From Albifimbria verrucaria (Eukaryota; Ascomycota; Sordariomycetes; Hypocreales; Stachybotryaceae), in assembly GCA_020081605.1 (NCBI GenBank), contig JAHREC010000009.1, positions 682,001 to 746,000 of the forward strand: DNA of 64,000 nucleotides, read 5' to 3'. This document shows, piece after piece, positions 11,373-23,754 of this stretch (positions are counted from its first letter, which is position 1; each line of letters begins with the position of its first letter). Below the pieces are notes generated by a model that had not been told where the DNA came from, searched no databases, and was given only the letters and a program-made list of their open reading frames with translations. The translations under genes were made by a program, and so were the position numbers.

Positions 11373-14300
11373 TTAATCCGCCTCTCCGGTTACCCTTCTC
11401 ATCCGGTCCCTGAGGTCCTTGTTCTCTGACTCCAGTCCTCCGAGTCGTTGTCGTGCCGCTTGCCTGTCTTGGTTGCGGCCCTCTCGCTCCATCTTGAGCT
11501 TGTATTCCATATCGCGCAGCCTCAACAGCCATCTGTTATCGTTGTTGCTGCTACCACTTCCGCTGTTGTCATCTGGCAGTGCCAGTTCCATGCCCGATGT
11601 TGTCGGCACAGCCGTTGTGGTGTTTGCCCTCGTCATGGTCGTGCTGCGTCCATGGCTTGAACGTCCCCGGTCCTTGTCGCGCTCGCCTGGGCCCCTCGGC
11701 ACAGATGGCGAGGGCGAGCCTCCCAGGCCCACGCCAGCTAGCGCATCGGGATTGCCTGAAGCCGCATACGCTGCGCGGGCTCTCACGTCGCTGGCAGTCT
11801 TCAGCGTCGCATTTTCTACCTTGAGCTGCCTGTATGCATCCTCCAACCTAGCCAGACGCGGCTGTAGGTCTTGCGAACCCAAGGACCCTGATGCTACCGC
11901 GTTCCGGACCATAGTCTCAAGGCGATCCAGCTTCTTAGTCCGCACCTCGAGGTTGTTCTCTAGCGTCTGGTACTCGCGTTGCAAGTCTCTCTCTACCGAT
12001 TTGATCTTGGTCTGGAATGAACCAATCATGGCCTCGATGGCCTTGACGGCAGCGAGGAGGTTCTTGGAGAAGCCAGGAGCCTGGTGGCCACGACTTCAAG
12101 AGACGGCAGTACCTGCCGGTCAATAAGCGTGTTGCTGTTGGCCCACTCTCTACCGCAGATGGAGCTCAGCTTATGCCAGAGCTGAAGCAACAACTCGTTC
12201 CGCTCCAGGAGCTGATCTCTCATCGTCTGCTCCAGCACCGTGATGCGCCTCCTATCCTGAGACCTTGTGGACTCGAGTTCGGCGATTCTGATATCCTGCG
12301 TGCTGGCAGTTCGTGTCAGATGCTGGTGCGTCTTCTGGAACGTCTCGAATTGAGACTTGGTATTGCGATGGCCAACGCGTTCCTTCTCCAGAAGCTCCGT
12401 TAGCTTCCTGCTCTCAAGAGCAGATGACTCGAGAAGTGCATCTCGTTGCTTGATGATGCGATCCTTTTCCACCAGGGACGCCTTTGTGGTGTCGAGCTCC
12501 TGATCGTATTCTCCAACTCTCGTTGCATCTTAGCAATAGACTACCAAACAAGTCAGCAACAGTGATCAGCTCCAGAAAAACATCACGACATACCTTGAGT
12601 AACGAGGAGCGGGTTCCGTTGAGGTCGCCCAACGCCTCCCGCAGGTTGCTCTCCAGCTCCATCAGCCTCTCCTTCCACTCCGTGGCCTCGACCTCACGCG
12701 ACGACAGACTCTTACGCAGTCGCCTGACCTCGTCCTTGGCCGCCGACTTCTCCCGGTTGAGCTCGTCGACAAACTGCTGCACTTCTTCCTTCTCCTTATC
12801 CGCCATGACCTCTCTCTGCATGCGCTCTTGCTGAATCAGTGACTCCAGCTCCCTCACATGGTCCTTCTCTTCCCGCAGGCTCTGCTCCGCATTGGCGATG
12901 GCCGCCTCCAGATCTCCAATCCTGATCTTGTCGGCCTCTTGTTCTTCGCGCAAGAAGGCAATTTCTCCCTGCGAGGACTCTTGCTGGACAAGCAGCCGTT
13001 GGTTCTTATCGTTGGCATCCAGTAACTTCTGCTCGAGCTCTTCCAGCTCCTTGTTAGATGAGTCCAGTTCCTCCTCGAGCTGCTGGATCCGTCGCAACTT
13101 GTTGTCCTGCTCGTCCTCTAAGCGGACAAGGGCCTCGCTCATGTTCCGCATCTCTTCTTGCAATGCGTCAAAGTTCTCCGAGCGTTCCTGTAAGTCTGTC
13201 TGAAGACGTTGGATTTCTTCGCCGCGCACATCGGCTTCGGCCTCGAGAGCGTCGATCTCCTCCTGTGCTTCCCTTCGCAGAGCTTCGAACTCGTTCTCCA
13301 TATCGGCCTGTTCCCGCAGTGCTTCGTCGCGTTCCGCCTGTAGGGCGACCAGGTCGTTCATGGCATTGTCAAGATCTTCCTGCAGCGTCAAGGCACTCTC
13401 TTCAATCTCACGCTTCCCAGTAACGGCGGCTTCGAAATCCTCCATACACGTCTCGAGCTCACGCTGGAGTTCTTGGTTGCGCATCTTGGCCTCGCTGAGT
13501 TTGTCGCGTACCTCGGACAGCTTGTTTTCCAGCTCCTCGCGCTCCATTTCATCTTCCGCCGTTGTCTGTCGAGTCCGCGCGCTGCCTCGAGATTGCGACC
13601 TGACATGTCCGCGTCCCAAACGCGAAGCTGAACGGTCAAGTAGGCTGTCGATAGTCGACGGCGCCGGTGCGCCTCGTCTCTGTGCGATCTTGAGATCCTC
13701 GATTTCCTGATACAGACGCTCCTTTTCACGATTCCTAGAGGTCAACATAGACGTCTGGGCGCCGACCTCTCTACGCAGTTCGGCATTCTCATGACGAAGC
13801 TGCTCGGTCTCACGGCGCAGCTCCTCAACAAGTGTGCTGGCAGCGCTAAAGTTGGCATTGGACCCTTCGGCGTCACCCGACAAGCCGGACACGGGGCGAG
13901 ATGGCGAACCGTTGCGTTCCCTTTGCTTCTTGGTAATGTTGAAGATGTTTGTTGTGTGATGCAGGCCGCCAGTACCTGTAATCTCCTGCTTTAATCGGAA
14001 GATTTCCTCGCGCAGTTTTCGATTATCCTCATCGGACTGCTCCCTGCGCGCCGTCTCCTGTTCCAGAAGATCCTTCCACACATCGGCCTCCTCTTGTCGG
14101 CCGAGGTTGTCGCTCGCTCGCTCACCAAACGACCTCACCATCTCGGCCATCTTTCGTTTTTCCGCTTCTCTGTTCAGACTTTCGTTTCGTAGCCTCTCAA
14201 TCTCTACGGCGTATTCCTCAACCCGCTCACGTAAGTAGTAGAGTTCTTCTTCGCGTTCCCGAGTCTCCTCGTCGTCGAGCCGTGCCGTTTGGTCAGTCGA

Positions 14301-15997
14301 CGAAGCCCCGCTACGAGCTGTAGATGGCCGGTCATCGTCGTCCTTGACACGCTTCTCCAGCTCTTTCACGCGCCGCCGCAGCATTTTGTTGTCCCGTTGC
14401 AGAACCGCTATGCTCGTCTTAAGATCGACATTTTCTGAAATCATCTCCTTGATACCCTCCTCGGAGAGCTTGTCCAGACGGTCGCTCAAAAACATGACCT
14501 TGAGCTTGAGATCAAAGTTCTCCTTGGAAAGCCTCTCGATGGTGCTGCTCTGCTCCTTGAGCGTCATGCTCCGACCGCCGGTGCGACCAATGGTGTTCGT
14601 TCCGGTGGTAAAGGTTGTCGAAGGATTACGCGGCGTTTCCAGACCGCTCTTGAACTTGTACTCCTTGGCGAGAGACTCGGGGACCTGGACGTTTCTGACA
14701 TGTCTCGCTATCACCGTGTCAGTTGGCACGTTGAGGTTCTCGCGTGACGGCTTGGGCGTCTTCAGCAGGGCATCGTCCAGGTCTCGGCGCCGCTCCGGGC
14801 TATCGACTTCGGCGAGCGGCTCGAGGGGACGCCGGGGTCTCGGGGTATTCATCGGTAAGGGCAGAGGCCATGCTGCCGACGCTAATGTTCCTGTACATGG
14901 GATTGCTGGTGGAGCGGGTCATGCCCATGGCAGGGACGGCGCCGCCGGTCTGCAGGGCGTAGTCGGCGCCGAGACCCACGGTATTGTCACTGCCGTCGTG
15001 AGACTCCGGGTTGGTGACGAAGGAGGAGGTGGAGGATCGTTGACTGCCAAAGCGGCTGCGGAGATACTTGGGACGCTTGCCACGCAGGGCATGTCCAGGA
15101 GTGCTGCCGGCACGGTCTGAGAGAGAGTGGGATCTCGAGAGGGAGCCAGCGGCTTCGCCGTCTCCGGTGGTGGCACTCGAGTTGGAGATGAAGGAGTCGT
15201 CGCGGGACAAGCCCTGCCTGGAGGTGTCGATTTCGTTATCACTCTTGGTTATGGGCTCGGCGTCCTTGTCGTCCTGGTTCCCCAGGGTCAATCGATGGCC
15301 GCTGGCAGACTTCCTGTTGCTCAAAGGTGTAGGCGAACCAGTCCTGGCGCCAGCTCCAGCGGCACTAACAGCACGGGAGATGGTCCTGGCAGCGGCAGCG
15401 GCAGTGGGCGAGGAGTCAAAGTTTTCGAGGCCAGCGGTCGAGGTGTCGGCGCTGACGGCGGTGGAATCATGGTGAGCGTCGCTGGCGGTGAGGGCCGGGC
15501 CGGGCGAGGAGCGAGCAGAGCGAGTGGAAGCAGCGGCAGGAGGAGGAAGACGAGGGTGTAGTGGCATCTGCATGGCGGCCTTATTGGGCGAGTCGAAGAG
15601 GTACGTGTCGTCGACCCCGCCGTCGATGTGGACAGAGCCGGTCGGGATGGGTGATAGGGCGGGTAGAAAGCTGGACTCGACATCCTTGAGGTGCTCGCGG
15701 ACGGCAGCCTCGGTCAGGAGTCGTCCATGTCGTGGTCGGCCGTGTGGTCCATGGCGAAGCTGCTGTCGGGCAGAAGAGCGGCGGCGGCAGCATCAGCTTC
15801 AGCATCTGGTGCAGGGCTACGGGCGGCAGCAGGAGGCGTGTTGGCAGGCTCCTCAGGAGCAGCAGCAGCTCAGAGGCGTCTTGCGCCGTGGAATCGGCCG
15901 GGTCGCCAGCGATGGCCATGTCTTGCGCAGAAGGATCGTCGGCCGAGACGCGCCGCGCCGTGGAGGGGCGTGAGTCGGAGGTTTCAGCGTCTGCCAT
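11373..15997 (-). CDS. apsB: ApsB/Mto1-type MTOC protein with centrosomin CM1 motif
   Basis: An approximately 1,525-residue coiled-coil protein. The N-terminal about 450 residues are Ser/Ala/Pro-rich and disordered. Around 475-545 is a clear centrosomin N-terminal motif (Cnn_1N/CM1), 'LSKENFDLKLKVMFLSDRL' followed by 'SENVDLKTSIAVLQRDNKML'. The rest to about 1,480 is almost continuous heptad coiled coil. This is the layout of Aspergillus ApsB and fission-yeast Mto1, which recruit gamma-tubulin complex to cytoplasmic and septal MTOCs through CM1. One intron, 12541-12593. Five break sites: about 15870-15875, 15715-15722, 14834-14848 (two bases), about 12500 and about 12078. All are repaired by added bases and leave the coiled coil continuous. 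Start at 15997 (MADAETSDSRP). The symbol is by homology; a neighbour paralogue is not excluded. Confidence 0.82.
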
Positions 15998-16906
15998 GGC
16001 GCATCCTGATAGCAACAAGGCGAGGATGAGGAAAAACGCAGCGCAGGGCTTGGGATAAACAGTGTCAGCTCTTTAATTGAAGATGCCCCGAAACAAACGC
16101 CATGGATTAATGATTTGCTGCGATTTCTACTCCAGGTAAGGAAGAAAAGCGAAGGGGAGGAAAAGGAAGCAAAAAAAAAAGGTGCAGCAGTTTGGGAGTT
16201 ACAGCGACAAGTGATGACACTGACTGACAGTGACGTTTTGGCAGTGACAGTGTAACAACAGTAGTAGCAGCAGCAGCCACAGTAACAGCAGTAAAAGAAT
16301 AGAGGTACCTACAAGCCAAAGCTGGACTAACAACAGAGCCAACCACTAACACGAGCTGCACCTGTCCAAGTAAACCGTAGCCTGCCCACGGCTGTCGCAC
16401 AGCCTGTAACTAACCTACTGGCTGTTTTCAGCAGACACCTCAATGAAGCTCTCTGCTAGGCGGCTTTAGCACCAACAAGAAAAAACACGGCGCATCCTTG
16501 TCAGTCACGCATGGCGTGTGGGCCGCCGTCGTTGCCAGGACAGCAGCTCGCTCTCAGGGTAAGTAAGTAAGGATACCACCACAACAGATACCATGAGCTT
16601 CAGTTAGCTAGACAAGAGTCTCATGAGGGGAAACAGACAAAAAAAACCACTTGATTAAATATTTACACTCATAACGTAAAGAAATTCCATCTAAATTACT
16701 CCGTAGATTTTTAGCAAACCGTCAATTCCCGTCTCTTGTCTCAGATAGACCCCAATCGTCCGCCACATGCCATGTCGCCCAAACCACCACCGAAGCATTG
16801 ACCTCGCCCAGCCGCATGCATCCCTCCCTCCTTTCCCCACGCTCAGCTCGCATTCAGTGGAGCAAAAAAACAGAGCTCACGATTGCAGGTGAGATCGGCA
16901 AAAGAA
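15998..16906. other. 5' region of the ApsB/Mto1 gene
   Basis: Low-complexity leader and promoter. CAG/GTAACA-like short repeats occur around 16250-16300 and an A-run at 16172-16180. No gene seen. Confidence 0.5.
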
Positions 16907-16997
16907 AGGCCCGAATCGCGATTCGAACGCGAGACCTCTTGCAATTAAGTAGGATCAACCTCCCAAAGCAAGAATCATACCCTAGACCATTCGGGCC
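16907..16997 (-). tRNA. tRNA-Pro (UGG) with 18-nt intron
   Basis: On the minus strand the acceptor stem GGCCCGA pairs with TCGGGCC, and the T arm TCGCG-TTCGAAT-CGCGA is perfect. The anticodon stem CTTGC/GCAAG encloses TTTGGG...T, giving anticodon TGG. An 18-nt intron (16944-16961) sits after position 37, the canonical site. The D loop reads TAGGGTATGA, where relatives often have one more G; this may be natural or another under-called run. Confidence 0.9.
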
Positions 16998-17279
16998 ATG
17001 TTCCGGTTGTCCAGTGCGAGATGCGCTGGGACCGCTGTGTTGGAGGCGGAAATAGAACAGCTTACATACGGAGGGATGAGGCTGCAGGTCATGCCAAAGT
17101 GAGGTTTTGGTGGGATGTGCGCATTGGGAATGTGCAGTTTTGACCTGCAAGTGACCAACTCGCCCAGGTCGCATGCGAAGAGCATCTCCATACAGCTTCA
17201 TCAACAACCTCTCCTTGCGTTGAATCTAACTTAGATGTTTTTTCTGTCCTTCATCCCACAGCCTCCGAGGAGCGAACCT

Positions 17280-17361
17280 GCCCGGTTAGCTCAATCGGTA
17301 GAGCGTGAGACTCTTAAGAGTGCACAATCTCAAGGTTGCGGGTTCGACCCCGCATTGGGCT
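17280..17361 (+). tRNA. tRNA-Lys (CUU) with 10-nt intron
   Basis: Acceptor GCCCGGT pairs with ATTGGGC (two G-U pairs). The anticodon stem is TGAGA/TCTCA, the loop CTCTTA+A gives anticodon CTT, and the T arm is GCGGG-TTCGACC-CCGC. A 10-nt intron lies at 17317-17326 after position 37. It is divergent from the tRNA-Pro gene 280 bp away. Confidence 0.93.
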
Positions 17362-17750
17362 ATTCCTATACATCAATACGATACACTCGGGGGCTTCTTT
17401 TTGCCATTCTGGATCCAATGTGTCGTCGGTGCCAGTTACTGCTGATTCTATTTTTGGCAGTGGATAGATGACGATGAGAGTAATGGCTTTGCACCTCGTC
17501 ATTTGTCAATTCGCCTTCGGAATAGATTGCCCGAAGGAATCCCAGTTGGTGATGTCAATCTCGTCTTATTCAATGGAGCAATGGCATGAAATCATCATCA
17601 AATACATCAGAGCATTTTACGGTGGCGCGATGCAGCAGGTTCATGATTATATGTCAATTAATCATCCACTTATAGAGAGTGTTACAGTGTCATGTCAATC
17701 CATTATCCCATGTCAACTCCGTTCCGTACCCATATCATTAATCACTCCTT
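17362..17750. other. intergenic region
   Basis: 3' flanks of tRNA-Lys and of the small hydrophilic gene. Nothing recognised. Confidence 0.5.
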
Positions 17751-18110
17751 TTAGTTGGAGTACTTGGAGTCGACCTTGCTTCTGTATTCCAACCCTCGTC
17801 AGCATCAATTCAAGCAGAACACGATGCTTGTCAAAACTTACCCAGAGAACTTCTCAAACGCTCCGCGGGCAGCGTCAGTGATCTGCTCGTCGGTCTTGGG
17901 GTCGAAGTCGTGGCCGGCCTTCTTGGAGATGGCATCAAAAGCTGGCAAATCCATGTCAGTCAAGTCGTACTCTCATCGCGGTTGGAAGCGTTGGTGTTGT
18001 TGCTGCTCACCCTTGTCACCGTAGTCCTGCTTCTGCTCACCACCCTGGGGGTTCTGCTGGCTCTGCTGGCCCTTTCCGGCTCCGGAAACAGCGTTCTTGA
18101 TAAAGTCCAT
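17751..18110 (-). CDS. small hydrophilic stress-type protein
   Basis: A 76-residue protein from three exons (18110-18011, 17941-17842, 17781-17751); introns 17942-18010 and 17782-17841 have canonical ends and exact phases. It begins MDFIKNAVSGAGKGQQ, is Gln/Gly/Lys-rich, then has 'DEQITDAARGAFEKFSG' and ends KVDSKYSN. This pattern is shared by a widespread family of tiny fungal hydrophilic proteins, often annotated as DNA-damage-responsive or conidiation-associated; biochemical role unknown. No frame break. A TATA-like element lies about 120 nt upstream of the start. Too short for ordinary ORF detection, so easily missed. Confidence 0.8.
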
Positions 18111-19676
18111 GATGATGACTGAAGAGGGGTTGATGATATGTATGAGTTGTAGTGTTGGAGAAGTGTAGAGCTAAGATGTGAGATGTCTGGAACAAGAATC
18201 AACCATCAACACCCTGAATCAGGGTCCTTCTTATACCCGTCCCAGGACCAGCTAACACATACCCGAGATCGATCCGAATTACACCATCCAAGGAAGCACT
18301 CCCCCACCTCTAGCTTCAAGATGTGACGGTAGACAACGTAGCATAGCTTCGCCCGCGCCGACCAATGTGCTGGCGCTACGTCATATTGAGACAAGCTTGG
18401 TCCGGCGTCCGCAGGGTGGGTGTGATGTACAGCGGCTGACGATAAGAGCTCATACACACAGACATCCATGGCAAGCTGGAGACGGGTCCGGTTCCTGGGA
18501 ATTTGTCATGGGTCCAAAGCCATGCCTGAAGCATGCAGCAGCACTCTGATACCGTTCCTCCAGAGCTTTGCATGAAGCTCTTCTTGCAGCCAGCCTTTTC
18601 TCTCACGATCACAAGCAAATTGGACCTCTCCTAGAACCAAGCTTCGCAGTAACCCCCAAACAGCTACAATCCTGCCGATCACCCCATCACCAAGCTTTCC
18701 CTCGTCCCACCACAGTCCCTCCCCGAAGTGGGCCGGACCAAGCCAGCGCTGGCCATACCAAGCTTTCCCAAAGCACCGTCAGAATTGACGCAATGTTGGA
18801 CAAGGGCAGGGTGTCCTAAAGTCTAGACTCAGTCCGTCCAGCTGCTGTTGATTGCGGACCATGGCAGTGCTTCCCTCCCCCACATGCAATCCCACGATTG
18901 AGATTCTCTTCAGCTAGACAGGCGCAGATGCGGGAGAGCCAGATCTGGGCCCTTTTGGGGGAAGACGCACCTGCACGTGGGTCGGTATAACCGCTGCGGT
19001 CGGACAGATCGGGAGAAGCTATCCTGGCTAAGCCCCGTGCTACGGTGCCTAGATCGCTGATTGAGGAGTCTGGAATGCGTCGTAACTCTGCGTTGGCTGA
19101 GGCTATTTGAAGAAGAGGAGATATTGGCGCATTACGGAGAAGTGAAGGTTGCATTAATTGGTCATCGAATTTATGTAGGATACCCAAAGTGCAGGTGCTG
19201 TACATGGTGGTTAGAGGAAACAGGCATTCTTACATATCACAATCATGCATACGGAACGAAGCAATGCTGTTGCTGCTCAAAATGCCCTCTTTATTCAACC
19301 CCGAATCCGTAGACTCGTCTCATCGCAAACTAGTATTCAATAAGTCCCTGACAAAAACTGTCACACTGACCCGCACAGCACATGCAAGAACATAAACCAC
19401 CTATATCGTCCACGTATGACGCAGGCCGCGTCTTCTCAAATCCATTAAACGCCTTGAAATGCCCATGCGAAATAGCCATTCGTTGCTGCTTTCCCTCCAA
19501 AGACAATCCCAGGTCGAAGCGCCCATCCCCGTCCGTGCAGTCATTACATCGTCGCCGATGCCCGTCGCAAACTCCCTTACGCTGGAGGATGTACTCGCTG
19601 AATTCGAAGTGAATGCAAAATATGTAAAGGTCAAGAGACCGGAAAAATCAAAAAGCGGGTGGTGGTCTCGAGGCCG
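18111..19676. other. intergenic region (promoter of the small protein; 3' flank of the MARVEL gene)
   Basis: No gene supported. The motif ACCAAGCTT recurs at about 18637, 18690 and 18757, twice followed by TCCC; significance unknown. Confidence 0.5.
18230..18235 (-). promoter_or_regulatory. candidate TATA box (TATAAG)
   Basis: TATAAG on the minus strand about 120 nt upstream of the start at 18110. The sequence suits a strong, regulated core promoter. Confidence 0.4.
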
Positions 19677-20423
19677 TTATGAGTCGACAAAGACCTGGTA
19701 CGCCATGACCATGATCCAGAACAGGAAGATGATGCCTGTCAGGGCCATAGCAAACACCAAGTGCCACGATTGGCCTATGGAAACAAAATCAGCTAACATG
19801 TTCAACATGTAGATATATGGACTGTTTACTCACAGATGTTCTTTTGCTGCAGCCACGCCAGCGTCTCCATCGACTGACCCCACGGCTCCCGGTTGAAAAC
19901 GTGCAAGTTACAACTGCTCTGGACAGAGCCGTTGGGTCCCCACAGCTGTATCGATACGATGATGAGGCCAACCAGCCATAGCACGAACATGACAAAGGCA
20001 CCGATCATGACAATGGCGGGTAGCAGGCGTCGGGTAGCGATGAGATAAAAGAGTCCGGCGATGAAAATGATGCAGAGACCGCTGACAGTGATAAAGTAAG
20101 GGAAATACCTAGCCAACGTTAGCATTGTGAATAAATGGCACGGAAGCGCAAAGTCCCTTCTTCAACGATATATCAAAAACGAAGTATCCTCCAAAACAAG
20201 CCAAGGAAATTACGGAAACGTACCACGGCACAGGCAGCTGCAATCGATCCTGGATCACAATAAAATTGCCAAACACGCCCATGATGCTCGCCGAGCACAA
20301 CAGCATCACAACAATCCACAGGTTGAGCTGCAGCGGCGGCCAGTTGTATGTGCGGACATGGCTGACCATGCGGCGACTGTACATGTACGAGCTGCCGCTC
20401 ACCGTCGATGTTGCGGCGGCCAT
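19677..20423 (-). CDS. MARVEL-domain membrane protein
   Basis: A 190-residue protein with four predicted membrane spans ('LNLWIVVMLLCSASIMGVFG', 'FITVSGLCIIFIAGLFYLI', 'AIVMIGAFVMFVLWLVGLI', 'MALTGIIFLFWIMVMAYQV'). The luminal loop has 'SSCN' and 'GQSMETLAWLQQ', typical of fungal MARVEL proteins. Three exons: 20423-20224, 20108-19834, 19774-19677; donors GTACGT and GTGAGT, acceptors CTAG and ATAG, phases exact. No frame break, one of only three clean protein genes here. The family sits in plasma or endosomal membranes and is linked to membrane apposition; no specific function known. Confidence 0.85.
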
Positions 20424-22369
20424 CGTGTGGCTTTCTGTTCTTCTCCGTCGCTTTCTTGTGTCTGTCTCGTTGCTCTGGCTGTGCGTTTGTAGGCGACAGC
20501 AGGCGGACGTCGAGTTTGAGTCGAATCGTCCAGACAAGTGTTCGTCGTGTGTAGCCCAGCAATAACTGCCTTATCTGCCCAACCCTCAACGTCTCTCTTT
20601 TTTAATCCTCCTCCTACACTGTGTATTTCTCTCGTAAAGGCCTACCCTCGCAGTCGCGGGTAGCTAATCGTCTCGATTTAAATCGTGTCGTCGTAAACGT
20701 CTTCGAATTGGCACGCAATCAAACAGTCATGGGGAAGGCAACCCCAGCAACAGGCAAGGCTCTCCTTTTTGTTCAGAGAAAGTTCCGTCACAGCAAGACG
20801 TGGGATGGATCCTCTTCTCCGCCCTCGCGCCCAATCCCGACCCCGGAGCTGCCACGTCGGACCTGCAGCGGGAACCTGGTCGCTGAAAAAAGAGGCGGGC
20901 GAGCGGCCCAAGGCGAGTGTTTCGAGGCTGTGTGGGCCCAAGGCAGGAGCGGTTCCTGCACGGGCGTTTGTTGTGGTGACGACACGGCGGGTTTGTGAAG
21001 CTGGGCGGCGATGGTGATGGAGGGAGAGGTGCAGTTTGTAGGAGGACAAGGATAGGCGGTCGATAGAAGGGCGATCAAGAGGTTGGTCCGAGAGGGTGGT
21101 AAAACGATGGAGACAACCCGTGACAACGTAAGCAGATCGAAAGTAAGGATAAGCTTGTCTTCTCTTTTTCCTCTCTCTTTTTTCCTCTTCTCTTGGCTTC
21201 GTGTTGGGATTGTCCCTGACGAGAAGTCGGTTGACAAGTTGGCCCAAAAGGGCTGGAGAGAAGAGATGGCTGATGCGTTGACCCGACGACCCGCTTCCCC
21301 GGTCACTGACCACCTGTAACCTTAGCTGCCACCCCTGTTTCTGGGTACCGTGGACCGCCCCAGCAGGCCATCTCATAGGCTGCTTTGTAGGGCACTTGAT
21401 AAGGTAGCCGTGCAGCGCAGAGCTGCATGCGACTTTGTTGTTGGCGGTGATGCCTCACAGGAATATTGGTGTCCAAGGAAATTTGATTATTCTCTTTATT
21501 TTTATTCTATTCATGCCGAGACTCAATTGCATGACCCTGTATTTTATTTTTCTCTCTTTCTCCCTTGTTTCATTTCCTTGAATGAGAAAAAAGAGACACA
21601 AAAATTCTCCAACAAACCATCTTCAACTGCTAGCACAGCACCAACCCCCAGATTTCCCTTCACGTCCCACTAAAATTTGCCTGGTCTCTGATTTTCCCGG
21701 GGCTGGTACCTCACAGACGCTATTCACTCCTCTTGGGCCAAAGAACCCGTCACATCCTCATTAGCGGCGTCTAGAAAGGGCGGCTGCACGCTCCCGGGGC
21801 TCCGCCGATGGCGGGTCCGTTTGTCTTCCGCTTAATGCATGTGGCTGGACGAGGCAATTCGGCGGTGGAGCCCCGGCCATCCTCAAGCGCTTCCGTTACG
21901 CATCGCGAGGCTACCCTAAACATGGAGGAATCATTTTTCATATCATGTTACTGACAGTTTTACGATGGATATCTTGGAAATCCAGCTCAATTGATAAAAA
22001 TTCAGTGTTGTTAAAATGCGGTTTGCCACTCAGCCCAAAGCTGCTACCCTATAGCACTGTTGGGCAAATGTACGCATCATTGCAGCCCAACTTCTCCAAC
22101 ACATCTACACCATACAAGATAAACAACACCTGTCTGCCAAGATTTTACCTATTCAACCTGCAACAATTCCAAGCTCGCCATTTTGTGACAATTTTTTTAA
22201 CATTAAACTGTTTGAGTCATAGCTGAATCTGCCAAGTGTACAGCTGGTTTCCGTCCCATCACTAACAAAATGCCTACCCGACTTTCATCTGCGCATGCGC
22301 GCCCTCTACCCTCTGTCTAAGGTCTACCCGACTTTTCTCTTCATACGTACACACGCCCCCGTCTCGTAC
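20424..22369. other. intergenic region
   Basis: Promoter of the MARVEL gene and 3' flank of arginase. Long pyrimidine/purine-biased stretches around 21150-21200 and 21540-21600. Several random frames but none with family features. Contains the inverted repeat at 21794-21876. Confidence 0.5.
21794..21876. repeat. GC-rich imperfect inverted repeat
   Basis: Arm CCGGGGCTCCGCCG at 21794-21807 pairs with CGGCGGTGGAGCCCCGG at 21860-21876; the second arm carries three extra bases. The spacer is about 52 nt. It stands out from AT-richer flanks. It could be a transcription-factor site pair, a cruciform or a small element relic. Confidence 0.6.
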
Positions 22370-23477
22370 TCACAGCAGGGTGTCGCCCAGCGCGCACCGC
22401 ACGATCGAGCAGCCCGCACGCACCGTCTCGTGCGCGCCCACGTCCTCCTTGGGCGCCAGCTTGGGGTTCACCTCGACCAGGTCAACCGCCACCAGGCTGC
22501 CCGTCTCGTGCACGCACTCGCAGATGTAGTCACCCTCGCGCAGCGTCAGGCCTCCGCGCACCGGCGTGCCCGTGCTGGGTGCCCACATCGGGTCGAGCGC
22601 GTCCACGTCGAAGGACAGGTGGATGGGGGTGTCGGTGCCGATGTGCGCCAGCGCCATCTCCATGACACGACCAATACCGTGGCTACATGAACAGGGTCAA
22701 CATTCTTTTCTTAGACCATACCACAACCGCGAAAGGTACTCACCGGTCAATGTCGAACATGCTAAAGGCCTTGATGCCGTTCTCGCGGAGGATGCGCTTC
22801 TCACCGGGGTCGACGTCGCGCAGGCCAATGTAGACCAGCTTGTTGACGCTGATGCGCATGTCATCCTTGATCCAGCCAAAGAACTCCTCGTTGTCATCCT
22901 TGGCCAGGCCTGTCAGGAAGGCCACGGGCATGCCGTGGATGTTGCCGCTGTCGCTCGTCTCCGGGGTGTTGATGTCGGCGTGGGCGTCGACCCAGATGAC
23001 GGCGATGTCGCGGCCAATGCGCTCGCGCGTGCCCTTGGCAGTGCCGGCGATGGTGCCCACGGCAATGCTGTGGTCGCCGCCCAGGGTCAGGACGAGGCGG
23101 CCCTTGCTGGCATGCTCGTAGGTCTGCTCGGCGATGCGCCGGGTCACGGCCGAGACGGCGCGGGGTTCTTCATCTTACGGTACTCCGGGTCCTCGGCGGG
23201 CGCCAGGTCCGTGTACAGGTGCACAGTGTCATCGCCGTGGAGCTTGTAGCCGAGCTCCTCTCGGAGCTGCGTCAGAAGGCCCGACTCGATGAGCGCGGCG
23301 GGGGCTGCGTCGACGCCAGCTTTGCACTGGTGGAGATGGGCGTGTTAGCAGGAGCACTGTTTCAGACGCACCCGGGGCAAAGGGAAAACCTACCTGGCCG
23401 CCGGAGAAGCCGACAGCGACGACACCCAGGTCCTCTGGGTGGGAGAGGAACTTGCTCTTGACCATGCTGGTGTTCAT
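22370..23477 (-). CDS. arginase
   Basis: Arginase (L-arginine to ornithine and urea), 326 residues, normal length. Manganese-binding motifs are all present: 'GGDHSIAVG', 'WVDAHADINTP' and 'SFDVDALDP'. The family start 'FLSHPEDLGVVAVGFSGGQ' and the C-terminal 'SLVAVDLVEVNP' are intact. Introns: 23327-23393 and 22683-22743, phases exact. One break, in a run of four G at 23162-23165: as read it interrupts 'NPRAVSAVTRR', and one added base restores it. Because this is a conserved catabolic enzyme with every catalytic residue intact, the break is best explained as a sequence error. Start at 23477 (MNTSMVKSK); the frame stays open further upstream, so a non-initial exon there cannot be excluded. 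Confidence 0.93.
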
Positions 23478-23624
23478 TGCTGCGACAATGGTCGTCTTGG
23501 TCGTCTTGTCGATAAGCAAGGGTTTGGTTTCTTCGGGCTTATCGGCTATGGAGGGGCAGATTTCCTACGATAAGCTGCTCGATGACGTGGGTGGAGGGAG
23601 AGAGATCAGGATGGATGAAAGTTG

Positions 23625-23629
23625 AGAAG

Positions 23630-23662
<33 letters not shown>

Positions 23663-23665
23663 AAG
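23625..23665. repeat. GAA-rich microsatellite
   Basis: Nearly pure (GAA)n with a few GAG, in the arginase upstream region. Confidence 0.8.
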
Positions 23666-23754
23666 ATGAGGGATACGCGGGAATTAAAACGAGGGAAATT
23701 CCAACAGGGCACAGGTCATGAGGCCGACTGAAGCGAAAAAAATAGGTCCCCAAG

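Noticed and set aside
12484..13710. Ser/Cys-rich plus-strand frames
   Set aside because: They are antisense shadows of the ApsB/Mto1 coiled coil; Glu/Leu codons read backwards give Ser/Phe-rich sequence.
22566..23249. 227-codon plus-strand frame
   Set aside because: Antisense to arginase exon 2.
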